Source: Bradyrhizobium sp. BRP22 (lineage in GTDB: Bacteria; Pseudomonadota; Alphaproteobacteria; Rhizobiales; Xanthobacteraceae). From it: a DNA stretch of 64,000 nucleotides. Each line of letters starts with the position of its first letter. The first letter of the stretch is position 1. Of this stretch, positions 34,679-42,500 are shown piece by piece. The translations under genes and the position numbers were made by a program. The stretch covers positions 62,001-126,000 of the forward strand of contig NZ_JADYVX010000007.1 in assembly GCF_020194175.1 (NCBI RefSeq), read 5' to 3'. The notes under the pieces are model-generated. The model was not told where the DNA came from. It saw only the letters and a list, made by a program, of their open reading frames with translations, and searched no databases.

Positions 34679-34959
34679 GAAGGCGGCCAACGCCGGCTCA
34701 GCCGGCATCTGCTCTGTCCGGCAACTCCGGACTACATGCTCAATCATCGCGACGAGACTTTCGAAAGCGCGACATGCTTTCGCGCCAATCCACGCAGCGA
34801 TGCGTGGGCAAGCGGATTGCTCGAGCAGGTGATCCCACTTGTGCACACCCGTGCTCACCCCCGGGGCATCCGCAGTCTTACGGTAAAAATCGTCATTCCC
34901 TCGTTACCCGTTTCGGCTTTTAATCGCGGTATCGGATCACCTAATAATATTTTCGAATT

Positions 34960-34986
34960 GCCCGGCAGACGCACTGCCGGGCTTTT
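34960..34986 (+). terminator. Orphan intrinsic terminator
   Basis: GCCCGGCAG-ACGCA-CTGCCGGGC is a perfect 9-bp stem with a 5-base loop, followed by TTTT and then CGTTG. No gene on the plus strand ends upstream of it; the nearest clear plus-strand gene ends at 33306. The 80 bases before it are AT-rich (TAATAATATTTTCG). It may end a small RNA, or be left from a lost gene. Confidence 0.75.
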
Positions 34987-34991
34987 CGTTG

Positions 34992-35252
34992 TTAAGCCGG
35001 TGTTGTTCTCAATCGGCGGCGGAGCGCTGGGGCGTTGCGAGGCAGGCTGTGCAAAAACTCGCAGTAATTCGCGGTGATATCCGGGCCGCCCCGTTGCGGC
35101 GCTGATCGCGCGCTCGAAGCCGGGCCGACAAGATCAAGGCCGCCGACGAATTCATCGACGACACGAACCAGAGCATCCGGGGCAATGTAGTCATCGATGC
35201 AAGGTGGCAATAAGGCGACCTGTCCTCTGTCCATGCCTTCAATGAAGCTCAT
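34992..35252 (-). pseudogene. Frameshifted, deleted IS1182-type transposase fragment
   Basis: The first 35 residues from ATG 35252 (MSFIEGMDRGQVALLPPC, then IDDYIAPDALVRVVDEFVGGLDL) match the N-terminus of IS1182-family transposases. After GLDLVGP the frame shifts by one base: GFERAISAATGRPGYH, the expected continuation, is read in the next frame (about 35120-35070). Beyond GRPGYH the sequence no longer matches the family body; a short YCEFLHSLPRNAP-like end may be the C-terminal remnant. About 360 of roughly 450 residues are missing, so it is not active. Confidence 0.75.
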
Positions 35253-35257
35253 ATCCC

Positions 35258-35620
35258 TCAGTCCTGACTTGTCGCTTCCTTGCGCTCCGAGTCCGTGCTT
35301 CCCCGCTGCGCCGCCCAGGTGAGCAGCGCATCCAAAGCCGGGCACAGGGCCTGTCCCCAGTCCGTAAGGCAGTATTCGACCTTCGGGGGCACCTGATGGT
35401 GGACGATGCGGTGCACGATCCCGTCCTTTTCCATCTGCCGAAGTTGCTGGATCAGCATTTTTTGAGAGATTCCCGGGATCGCGCGTTCGAGATCGGAGAA
35501 GCGCAGAACATGCCCGCCAAAGAGATGAAACAGGATCACCAGCTTCCAGCGTCCCTCGAGGAGCTTGAGTGCGTTCTCGACGCCCTCGGCCGCTGTTTCT
35601 CTTGTATATTGGTGCAACAT
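35258..35620 (-). CDS. HxlR-family transcriptional regulator
   Basis: A roughly 120-residue winged-helix regulator. The core is ENALKLLEGRWKLVILFHLFGGHVLRFSDLERAIPGISQKMLIQQLRQMEKDGIVHRIVHHQVPPKVEYCLTDWGQALCPALDAL, clear HxlR sequence. The start is uncertain: the ATG at 35620 (MLHQYTRETAAEG) leaves the AT-rich direct repeats upstream as operator; an ATG at 35680 would include them. Neither has a good ribosome binding site. It is divergent from an NTF2-like/SDR operon, which it probably regulates. The IS fragment ends 6 bases away. Confidence 0.88.
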   Translation of the reverse strand: MLHQYTRETAAEGVENALKLLEGRWKLVILFHLFGGHVLRFSDLERAIPGISQKMLIQQLRQMEKDGIVHRIVHHQVPPKVEYCLTDWGQALCPALDALLTWAAQRGSTDSERKEATSQD

Positions 35621-35653
35621 ACTTTTTGGTGCGTACCTTACTTTTTCGTGTGT
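35620..35653. promoter_or_regulatory. Direct-repeat operator candidate for HxlR
   Basis: TACTTTTTGGTGCGT (35620-35634) and TACTTTTTCGTGTGT (35639-35653) are near-identical 15-mers 19 bp apart. The segment is markedly AT-rich and lies between the HxlR gene and the divergent NTF2-like gene. Such TACTTTTT-type repeats fit HxlR (YtcD-type) operator spacing by my recollection. Confidence 0.55.
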
Positions 35654-35717
35654 TCTTGCATTTTTTGAAAGTTTAGCCATTTCCGGAACCCAGACAAGCT
35701 CAACCCGGAGAATGGTC

Positions 35718-36044
35718 ATGCCCCTCGCATTGCCCGCGCCCATAGCCAATTACTTTGCCGCGGATGCGAGGGATGGCACGGCAGTCGCCAAATGCTTCAC
35801 GGCCGATGCCGTGGTCATCGACGAGAAGAAGACGTACACGGGGCGCGATGCGATCGCGGCGTGGAAATCCGAGGCATCCGGAAAGTACGATTATATCGCC
35901 GAACCCATAGCCATTGACGATCAGGGGGACAAAGTCATCGTCACCGCACATCTGACCGGGAATTTTCCGGGAAGCCCGGTGGACCTTCGCTATGCTTTCA
36001 CGCTCTCCGGTAATGCGATCGCCCGGCTGGAGATCGTCCCATGA
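35718..36044 (+). CDS. NTF2-like (SnoaL-type) protein
   Basis: A 108-residue cytoplasmic protein of the NTF2-like fold: [45 protein letters not shown], then a four-stranded sheet ending [15 protein letters not shown]. Such proteins are small isomerases, lyases or ligand binders. CGGAG lies about 7 bases before the ATG at 35718. The stop overlaps the following SDR start (ATGA at 36041-36044), so the two are co-translated. The pair probably acts on one small metabolite. Confidence 0.88.
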   Translation: MPLALPAPIANYFAADARDGTAVAKCFTADAVVIDEKKTYTGRDAIAAWKSEASGKYDYIAEPIAIDDQGDKVIVTAHLTGNFPGSPVDLRYAFTLSGNAIARLEIVP

Positions 36045-36823
36045 GCTTCGATCTTGGCCTTGATGGAAAACGTGCCCTCGTGACGGGCGGCACCAAGGGG
36101 GCGGGCGCAGCGGTTGTTCAAGCATTGGCGGCCGCAGGCGCGCGCGTCGCGGCAACGGCCAGGACCGTACCCAAGAATGGAACAGGGAATATCCATTACG
36201 TCGCGGCCGACCTGTTGACCGCACAGGGTTGCGCCAAGGTCGCCGAAGAAGTGCTTCAGACCTTCGGCGGCATCGACATCGTCGTCAATGTGCTTGGAGG
36301 ATCAAGCGCGCCGGCGGGCGGCTTTTCGGCATTAACCGATCAGGAATGGCAGAAGGAAATCGATCACAATCTCATGCCTGCCGTCCGGCTCGATCGGGCG
36401 CTGCTTCCGTCGATGATCGGGCAGGGATCAGGCGTCATTATCCATGTGACGTCGATCCAGCACGAACTGCCTTTGCCGGAATCGACGACGGCCTACGCAG
36501 CAGCGAAAGCGGCGCTGTCGACCTACAGCAAGAGCCTGTCAAAGGAAGTGACCCCCAAGGGCATCAGAGTTGTTCGCGTGTCGCCGGGCTGGATCGAGAC
36601 AGACGCCGCCGTGGCGCTCGCGGAACGGCTCGCGAGGGAGGCCGGCACCGATTATGAGGGCGGCAAGAAGATCATCATGAATTCTCTCGGCGGAATTCCG
36701 CTCGGTCGACCGGCGAAGCCCGGCGAGGTCGCCGATCTGATAACATTCCTGGCATCCTCGCGCGCCGCAGCCATAACCGGCACCGAATATGTCATTGATG
36801 GAGGGACCGTTCCCACCGCTTGA
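36041..36823 (+). CDS. Short-chain dehydrogenase/reductase (SDR)
   Basis: A 260-residue NAD(P)-dependent oxidoreductase. Residues 13-21 hold the Rossmann TGGTKGAG motif. VVNVLGG follows at about 85-91, the catalytic Ser lies in HVTSIQHE and the Tyr/Lys in [26 protein letters not shown] is the C-terminal substrate loop. ARTVPK after the second strand suggests NADP preference, which is inference. It is the second gene of an HxlR-controlled pair. Confidence 0.93.
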   Translation: MSFDLGLDGKRALVTGGTKGAGAAVVQALAAAGARVAATARTVPKNGTGNIHYVAADLLTAQGCAKVAEEVLQTFGGIDIVVNVLGGSSAPAGGFSALTDQEWQKEIDHNLMPAVRLDRALLPSMIGQGSGVIIHVTSIQHELPLPESTTAYAAAKAALSTYSKSLSKEVTPKGIRVVRVSPGWIETDAAVALAERLAREAGTDYEGGKKIIMNSLGGIPLGRPAKPGEVADLITFLASSRAAAITGTEYVIDGGTVPTA

Positions 36824-37074
36824 GGCTTCAGAGGGCGGGGGCGGCGTCTCCTCCACGAATTTTAGCACAGCCTGGAGGCAGACCACTCGACGCAAACGCC
36901 GGCGAAAGCGCCCAGCCGGATTTGAACCGAAATCGCGATCGGGCGCATCCCAACCGAGCGCAAAACGCGCCATGCTGCGCGAGAAGCTTGAAACTGCATC
37001 TTTTCGGCTGCGGCTGTAATGCTTGCGGCTATCCCACGTCTGCTCTTGGGCCTGACGACCTCCGGTGAAGTCTG

Positions 37075-37278
37075 CTATTGCGCCGCTATGAGGGACACAG
37101 CGGACTTCTCGACGGGGGACCAGGCGCCTCGTTTCTCGCGGTCGTTCAGCAGCGCAAGCTCCGTCCGGCACTCGGTGGCGAATGCCTGAAGCCGCTCCAT
37201 CGTCAGCTTGTCGAATGCGTTGCTTGCTAGCCGCTCGGCGCGCGCAATCTGTTCCTTGAGGTACTGGATTCTGTTCAT
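37075..37278 (-). CDS. Small helical hypothetical protein
   Basis: A 67-residue protein: MNRIQYLKEQIARAERLASNAFDKLTMERLQAFATECRTELALLNDRE. It is largely helical, charged and soluble. GGAGG lies about 7 bases upstream of the ATG at 37278, a strong site, so the gene is likely real. I recognise it as a recurring type of Bradyrhizobium hypothetical with no known function. It lies alone between the SDR gene and the EcfG-linked gene. The 250-base gap before it (36824-37074) shows nothing. Confidence 0.72.
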   Translation of the reverse strand: MNRIQYLKEQIARAERLASNAFDKLTMERLQAFATECRTELALLNDREKRGAWSPVEKSAVSLIAAQ

Positions 37279-37531
37279 CACTCAACCTCCGTCGAAATAA
37301 TTTTAAGTAAGTTGCTTGGTTTCCAATGTCCGTATGTTACGGCTAACGAGCGCTTAACTCTGTGGGCCAAATCACGGAGCCAGGCCAAGCCAGGGCCAAG
37401 TCACGTCGTGGCGTGAACGAAGGGGTGCCGGTCCTGATCCTCTGCTCATCGTCCGTCGGTATCGGCCCGCCGTGCGCGACTGCGGCACAGTGCATCCGGC
37501 AGACTGCTCCGGGTATCGGCATGTCCGTCCG

Positions 37532-37557
37532 GGAACCGCGGACACGGAGCTACGTTT
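37532..37557 (+). promoter_or_regulatory. EcfG-type general stress promoter candidate
   Basis: GGAAC at 37532-37536 and CGTTT at 37553-37557 are 16 bp apart, an exact match to the EcfG consensus. It lies 29 bp upstream of the start codon of the Cys-rich exported gene, the expected distance for a promoter. This is the best such site I see in the window. Confidence 0.7.
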
Positions 37558-37585
37558 CGCTCCCTATCAACATAGGGAGATCGTC

Positions 37586-37813
37586 ATGCGCTCGGTTGTC
37601 CTGGTTCTGGTTATTTTGCTGACTGAGACTTCGCTAGCTTTTGCGCAGGGCCACATGGGCACCCCAAAAGAGCAACAGGCTTGCCGGCGAGATGCGCAGC
37701 GCTTTTGCCGAAAGCAATTGGACAATGACTTTGCAGTACAACAGTGCTTGCAGCAGAACAGAACCAGGCTGAGCAAGAGTTGCCAGAAAGTATTTGCCAG
37801 CCACGGGATGTGA
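37586..37813 (+). CDS. Exported four-cysteine protein under a stress promoter
   Basis: A 75-residue protein with a signal peptide (SVVLVLVILLTETSLAFAQ). The mature part has four Cys in the pattern ACRRDAQRFCRKQLDNDFAVQQCLQQNRTRLSKSCQ, reminiscent of the short Cys-rich (C-x6-C) helical repeat of periplasmic proteins, with two disulfides likely. A perfect EcfG-type promoter lies 29 bp upstream of the ATG at 37586, so it is probably induced in general stress. Function unknown. Confidence 0.82.
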   Translation: MRSVVLVLVILLTETSLAFAQGHMGTPKEQQACRRDAQRFCRKQLDNDFAVQQCLQQNRTRLSKSCQKVFASHGM

Positions 37814-38027
37814 GATCTTCCTGCTCGCGTTGTCGCGCGGCGATGGGCACACCATCCCGGGACGTCAGATCATGATGCCGACATACGCGCTCAGAGAAGC
37901 GAGTCGGATAAGCTCGCCGAAAGCGCCGGTGCGAGGATCATGTTCGGAACGGCCACTGGCTCACCTTCTGATCCGGTGAGCCAAAATCAACTGCAACCCT
38001 CTGAGAAGACTGGAGAGGTAAATGAGA

Positions 38028-38104
38028 TGGCGATCCCGGCAGGATTCGAACCTGCAACCCGCGGAGTAGAAATCCGCTACTCTATCCAGTTGAGCTACGG
38101 GACC
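38028..38104 (-). tRNA. tRNA-Arg (anticodon TCT)
   Basis: The minus strand folds as a cloverleaf. The acceptor stem GGTCCCG pairs with CGGGATC (one G-T pair). The anticodon stem GCGGA/TCCGC encloses TTTCTAC (anticodon TCT). The T-arm is TTGCAGGTTCGAATCCTGCC. CCA is encoded at the 3' end (TGG at 38028-38030 on the plus strand). It reads AGA codons. Confidence 0.97.
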
Positions 38105-38573
38105 GTCGTGGTGCGGTGCCAGCAATCGAGCCGTTCAATAATCCAAGGATCGGCCGTCGCCAACATGGCAGAGTCCAAAATAACAGTAAAAACATAAGGC
38201 TGGTATACCGGCGGGGTGGCCGGCCGCCTTCGAAACCGGCAGGTCGGCTTTCCAGGCCCTGGCATACGACCCGCCTGGGGCAAACCAACAACGCCAGCCG
38301 AATCACAGGGTCGACAATCTTGCTGAATAGCGTCCGGGCATCAAGGCCAGGGCCCGCCGCAGTCCTTGGCATCATTGTGAAACCTGAGTGCGCGTGACAC
38401 CGGCTGCATCGGTTGCCGGCGTGGCCGCAGGGCTCGCAAACTCCCTTTCCTTTTGGGCCGGTCCGTAGGCGAGGGCGCGACCGTTGTTCGCACCCGGGCT
38501 GAATTGTTTCCAGATGTTTCTGACGGTAGTGAGGTGTGCACTGCCAAAATAGAGCCTGGGACCGGGGGCGTCG
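38105..38573. other. 469-base gap upstream of the methyltransferase
   Basis: No gene is visible; frames here are low-quality Arg/Pro-rich shadows. The region is less AT-rich than promoter-dense gaps, and I see no integrase or att repeat next to the tRNA-Arg. It must hold the tRNA-Arg promoter (minus strand). Confidence 0.4.
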
Positions 38574-39233
38574 ATGACCTTGATGCAGAGACTGAGACGC
38601 AAATTGTTTCCGCCCCGCGAGGTCATCGAGGGCTATGAGAGCCAGGAACTGGTCGAGACGATCTTCCACAAGACCATCGCCTATGATCCGCCCGGCAATT
38701 GGCCGCTGGTGGTCGGGATCAATTCGGTGCTCGACTTCGGAGGCGGCGCCGGCTTGCATTACAAGCTGGCGCGAAAGCAGTCGCCCGATATCCGCTGGGC
38801 GGTGGTGGAAACGCCGGCGATGGCGCGCCGTGCCCGCGAGTTGGCGACAAATCGGCTGATGTTCTTCAGCGATATCCACGAGGCCGCTGACTGGCTCGGA
38901 GAGATCGAGCTGATGCACTCGAACGGCGCCATCCAATACGTCCCGGATGCGATTGACACCATCCGCACCCTCTGCGCTGCGCGGCCGGCCGCAATGGTAT
39001 GGTATCGCGTGCCGATCAGCGAGGGCAGGGCCGAGGCGGAAGTGCAGACGTCGTTCCTCAGCGACAACGGTCCGGGAGCGCTGCCGGGCTCGAAGGACAA
39101 GCTCGTCAAGTACGCGAGGAACTGGATTCCGGCACGAACATTCCTCGCTGCGCATGAGGGCTATCGCGTTGTCGAGCGCAGCTCTGATCCGCGCGAGCAC
39201 GGCACCCAGCAGTTCCGCTTCGTTCGGCACTGA
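38574..39233 (+). CDS. TIGR04325-type methyltransferase
   Basis: A 219-residue protein with a class I SAM-binding core: INSVLDFGGGAGLHYKLARKQSP (glycine-rich loop), RWAVVETPAMARRARE (acidic end of strand 2) and LMHSNGAIQYVPDA (motif before the substrate pocket). It resembles the TIGR04325 family, usually found in surface-polysaccharide loci, though it is about 20-40 residues shorter at the N-terminus than typical members. Start at 38574 has a GGGGG run nearby; 38583 is an alternative. No polysaccharide genes are adjacent. Confidence 0.75.
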   Translation: MTLMQRLRRKLFPPREVIEGYESQELVETIFHKTIAYDPPGNWPLVVGINSVLDFGGGAGLHYKLARKQSPDIRWAVVETPAMARRARELATNRLMFFSDIHEAADWLGEIELMHSNGAIQYVPDAIDTIRTLCAARPAAMVWYRVPISEGRAEAEVQTSFLSDNGPGALPGSKDKLVKYARNWIPARTFLAAHEGYRVVERSSDPREHGTQQFRFVRH

Positions 39234-39516
39234 GACAGGGCGGCCGTCCACAACCCGACCTGAAGATCCGATTTTTCGGCGAGCTGGTCCGAACCCTTTT
39301 CGGCGATCGGACGACAAAGGCGTGCGGGTGGCGCGCGGATTGCGGTCCACGGTCTCCGCCTGCCGTGCCGGCGCGCCACCGCGCGGGCTTAATGACTGGT
39401 TTGGCAATGCCTGTTTGCGACTTCTCCGCTACGTTGTTTTCGCGCCATCAGTCGGTCACCTTTTCGCGCCCTCTTATTCGTCACGCGGCCTCGGCCCGCG
39501 GCCCGGGAGATCCATC

Positions 39517-42500
39517 ATGATCGGTTTGGTTCGTGTCGCAGCATTTTGCGCCGCGCTGGCGCTTGGCCTCGCCACCGCGCAAGGAGCCGACAAGGCGTTC
39601 AAGCGTGACGACCTCGCCGATTCCGCGATCAAGCTGGAGGCGCAGATCAAGAGCGAGGCGGGGCCGGTCGCCAAGAGCACGGCGACGCTGAAGACCGATG
39701 CCGATGCAGCCTTCAGGCGCGCCGACTTCCGCTCGGGCTTGCAGATCCTCGGCCAGATCGCCGCCACCGCGCCCGATGACAGCGGCAACTGGCTGCGGCT
39801 TGCCCGCACCATCTTCCAGATCCGCACGTCGAGCTCGACCGAGCAGACCTTCCTGCTCGAGCGCGCCTCGACCGCCGCCTACATCGCCTATCAGCGCGCC
39901 GGCAACCAGGCGGAGGAGGCCGATGCGCTGGCCGTGCTCGGCCGCGCGTTCTCTGATCGCAAATTGTGGCGGCCGGCGCTCGATGCGCTCCGCATGTCGC
40001 TCGAGATGCGCGAGGTTGCCGAAGTCCGCGGCCAGTACGAGAAGATGCGCGACGAGCACGGCTTCCGACTGCTCGATTACAGCGTGGATTCCGACGGCGC
40101 CACGCCGCGGGCCTGCTTCCAGTTCTCCGAGGAATTGGCCAAGCGGGTCGATTTCGCGCCGTTCGTGGCGCTTGCCGGCAACGACAAGCCGGCGCTCACC
40201 ACCGAAGGCAAGCAGCTCTGCGTCGACGGGCTGAAGCACGGCGAGCGCTACAACATCAATCTGCGCGCCGGCCTGCCGTCGACGGTGAAGGAGAGCTTGC
40301 CGAAATCCGCCGAGTTCAACATCTATGTCCGCGACCGCAAGCCATTCGTGCGCTTCACCGGCCGCGCCTATGTGCTGCCGCGCACCGGCCAGCGCGGCAT
40401 CCCGGTGGTCAGCGTCAACACGCCGGCAGTGACCATCGACGTATTCCGGATCGGCGACCGCAACCTGATCAACACGGTGATCGACAGCGACTTCCAGCGC
40501 ACGCTGAGCAGCTACCAGCTCTCCGATCTCGGCGACCAGCGCGGCATGAAAGTGTGGTCCGGCGAGCTCGCGACGGCGGCCACCCTGAACCAGGACGTCG
40601 TCACCGCATTTCCGGTCGACCAGGCACTCGGCGATCTGCAGCCGGGCGTCTACGTCATGACGGCCGCCGCCAAGGGGCCGAGCAGCGATGATGACGGCTC
40701 GCTGGCGACGCAATGGTTCATCGTCTCCGACATGGGGCTGTCGGCGTTTTCAGGCAATGACGGCATTCATGTCTTCGTCAATTCGCTGGCCTCCACCGAG
40801 CCGGTCGCCAAGGCCGAAGTGAAGCTGGTCGCCCGCAACAACGAGATCCTTGCGACCCGCAAGACCGATGAGACCGGCCACGTGCTGTTCGAGGCCGGGC
40901 TCGCGCGCGGCGAGGGCGGGCTGTCGCCGGCGCTGCTCACCGTCACGAACGAGAAGGCGGACTATGCGTTCCTGAACCTGAAGACCAACGCCTTCGACCT
41001 CACCGACCGCGGTGTCGCTGGCCGCGCGGTGCCTGCTGGCGCTGATGCCTTCGTCTATGCCGAGCGCGGCGTCTATCGCTCCAACGAGACCGTCTATCTC
41101 ACCGCGCTCTTGCGGGACGGGCAGGGTAACGCCATGACCGGCGGCCCGCTGACGCTGGTGATCGAGCGCCCCGACGGCGTCGAATTCCGCCGCGCCGTGC
41201 TGCCCGACCAGGGCGCCGGGGGCCGCACCATGGCCGTCGCGCTGAATTCGACGGTGCCGACCGGCACCTGGCGGGTGCGCGCCTTCACCGACCCGAAGGG
41301 CACCGCCGTCGGCGAGACCACCTTCATGGTCGAGGACTACATCCCCGAGCGGATCGAATTCGACCTGACGGCCAGGGACAAGGTCATCAAAGCTGAAGTT
41401 CCAGTTGAACTTAAGGTCGACGGTCATTTCCTTTATGGCGCGCCGGCGTCCGGGCTGCAGCTCGAGGGTGACATGCTGGTGACGGCGGCCGCATCGGGAC
41501 GGCCCGGCTATCCCGGCTACCAGTTCGGCGTCGCCGACGAGGAGAGCGCCAGCAACGAACGCACCCCGATCGAGGACCTGCCGGAGTCCGACGCCAAGGG
41601 CACGGCGGTCTTCCCGGTGAAGCTGGAGAAGGCGCCGACGTCGACCCGGCCGCAGGAGGCGCAGATCTACATCCGCATGGCCGAGACCGGCGGCCGCTCG
41701 GTCGAGCGCAAGATCGTGCTGCCCGTGGCGCCGGCGAGCTCGCTGATCGGCGTCAAGCCGCTATTCGGCGACAAGAGCGTCGCGGAAGGCGACAAGGCCG
41801 AGTTCGACGTCGTGTTCGTCGACACCGACGGCAAGCAGCTCGCGCGCGACGGCCTGCGCTACGAACTGCTGGGGATCGAGTCGCGCTATCAATGGTACCG
41901 CCAGGGCTCGTCGTGGGACTATGAACCGGTGAAGTCGACCAGCCGCGTTGCTGATGGCGATGTCAATCTCGCCGCCGACAAGCCGTCACGGCTGTCATTC
42001 GCGCCGCAGCCGGGCCGCTACCGCCTCGACGTCAAGTCGAGCGATGCTGATGGCCCGCTGACCTCGGTGCAGTTCGATGTCGGCTGGTATTCCGACGGCA
42101 GCGCCGACACGCCTGACCTGTTGGAGACCTCGATCGACAAGCCGGAATACCAGTCCGGCGACACCATGGTGGTGACCGTCAACGCCCGCACGGCCGGGCG
42201 GCTGACCGTCAACGTGCTCGGCGACCGCCTGCTGACGACGCAGAGCGTCGACGTCAAGGAAGGTACCCAGCAGGTCCGGCTCAGCGTCGGCAAGGACTGG
42301 GGCACCGGCGCCTATGTGATGACGACCTTGCGCCGTCCGCTGGATGCGGCCGCGCAGCGCATGCCGGGCCGTGCGATCGGCCTGAAATGGTTCGGTATCG
42401 ACAAAAAGGCCCGCACGCTTGCGGTGACGCTCACGCCGCCATCGCTGGTGCGGCCGGGCTCGGCGCTGAAGATCCCGGTCAAGCTCGACGGGCTCAATCC

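Noticed and set aside
36880..36960. Possible tRNA on the minus strand (GGTTCAAATCCGG-like T-arm)
   Set aside because: No acceptor, D-arm or anticodon stem could be folded around it.
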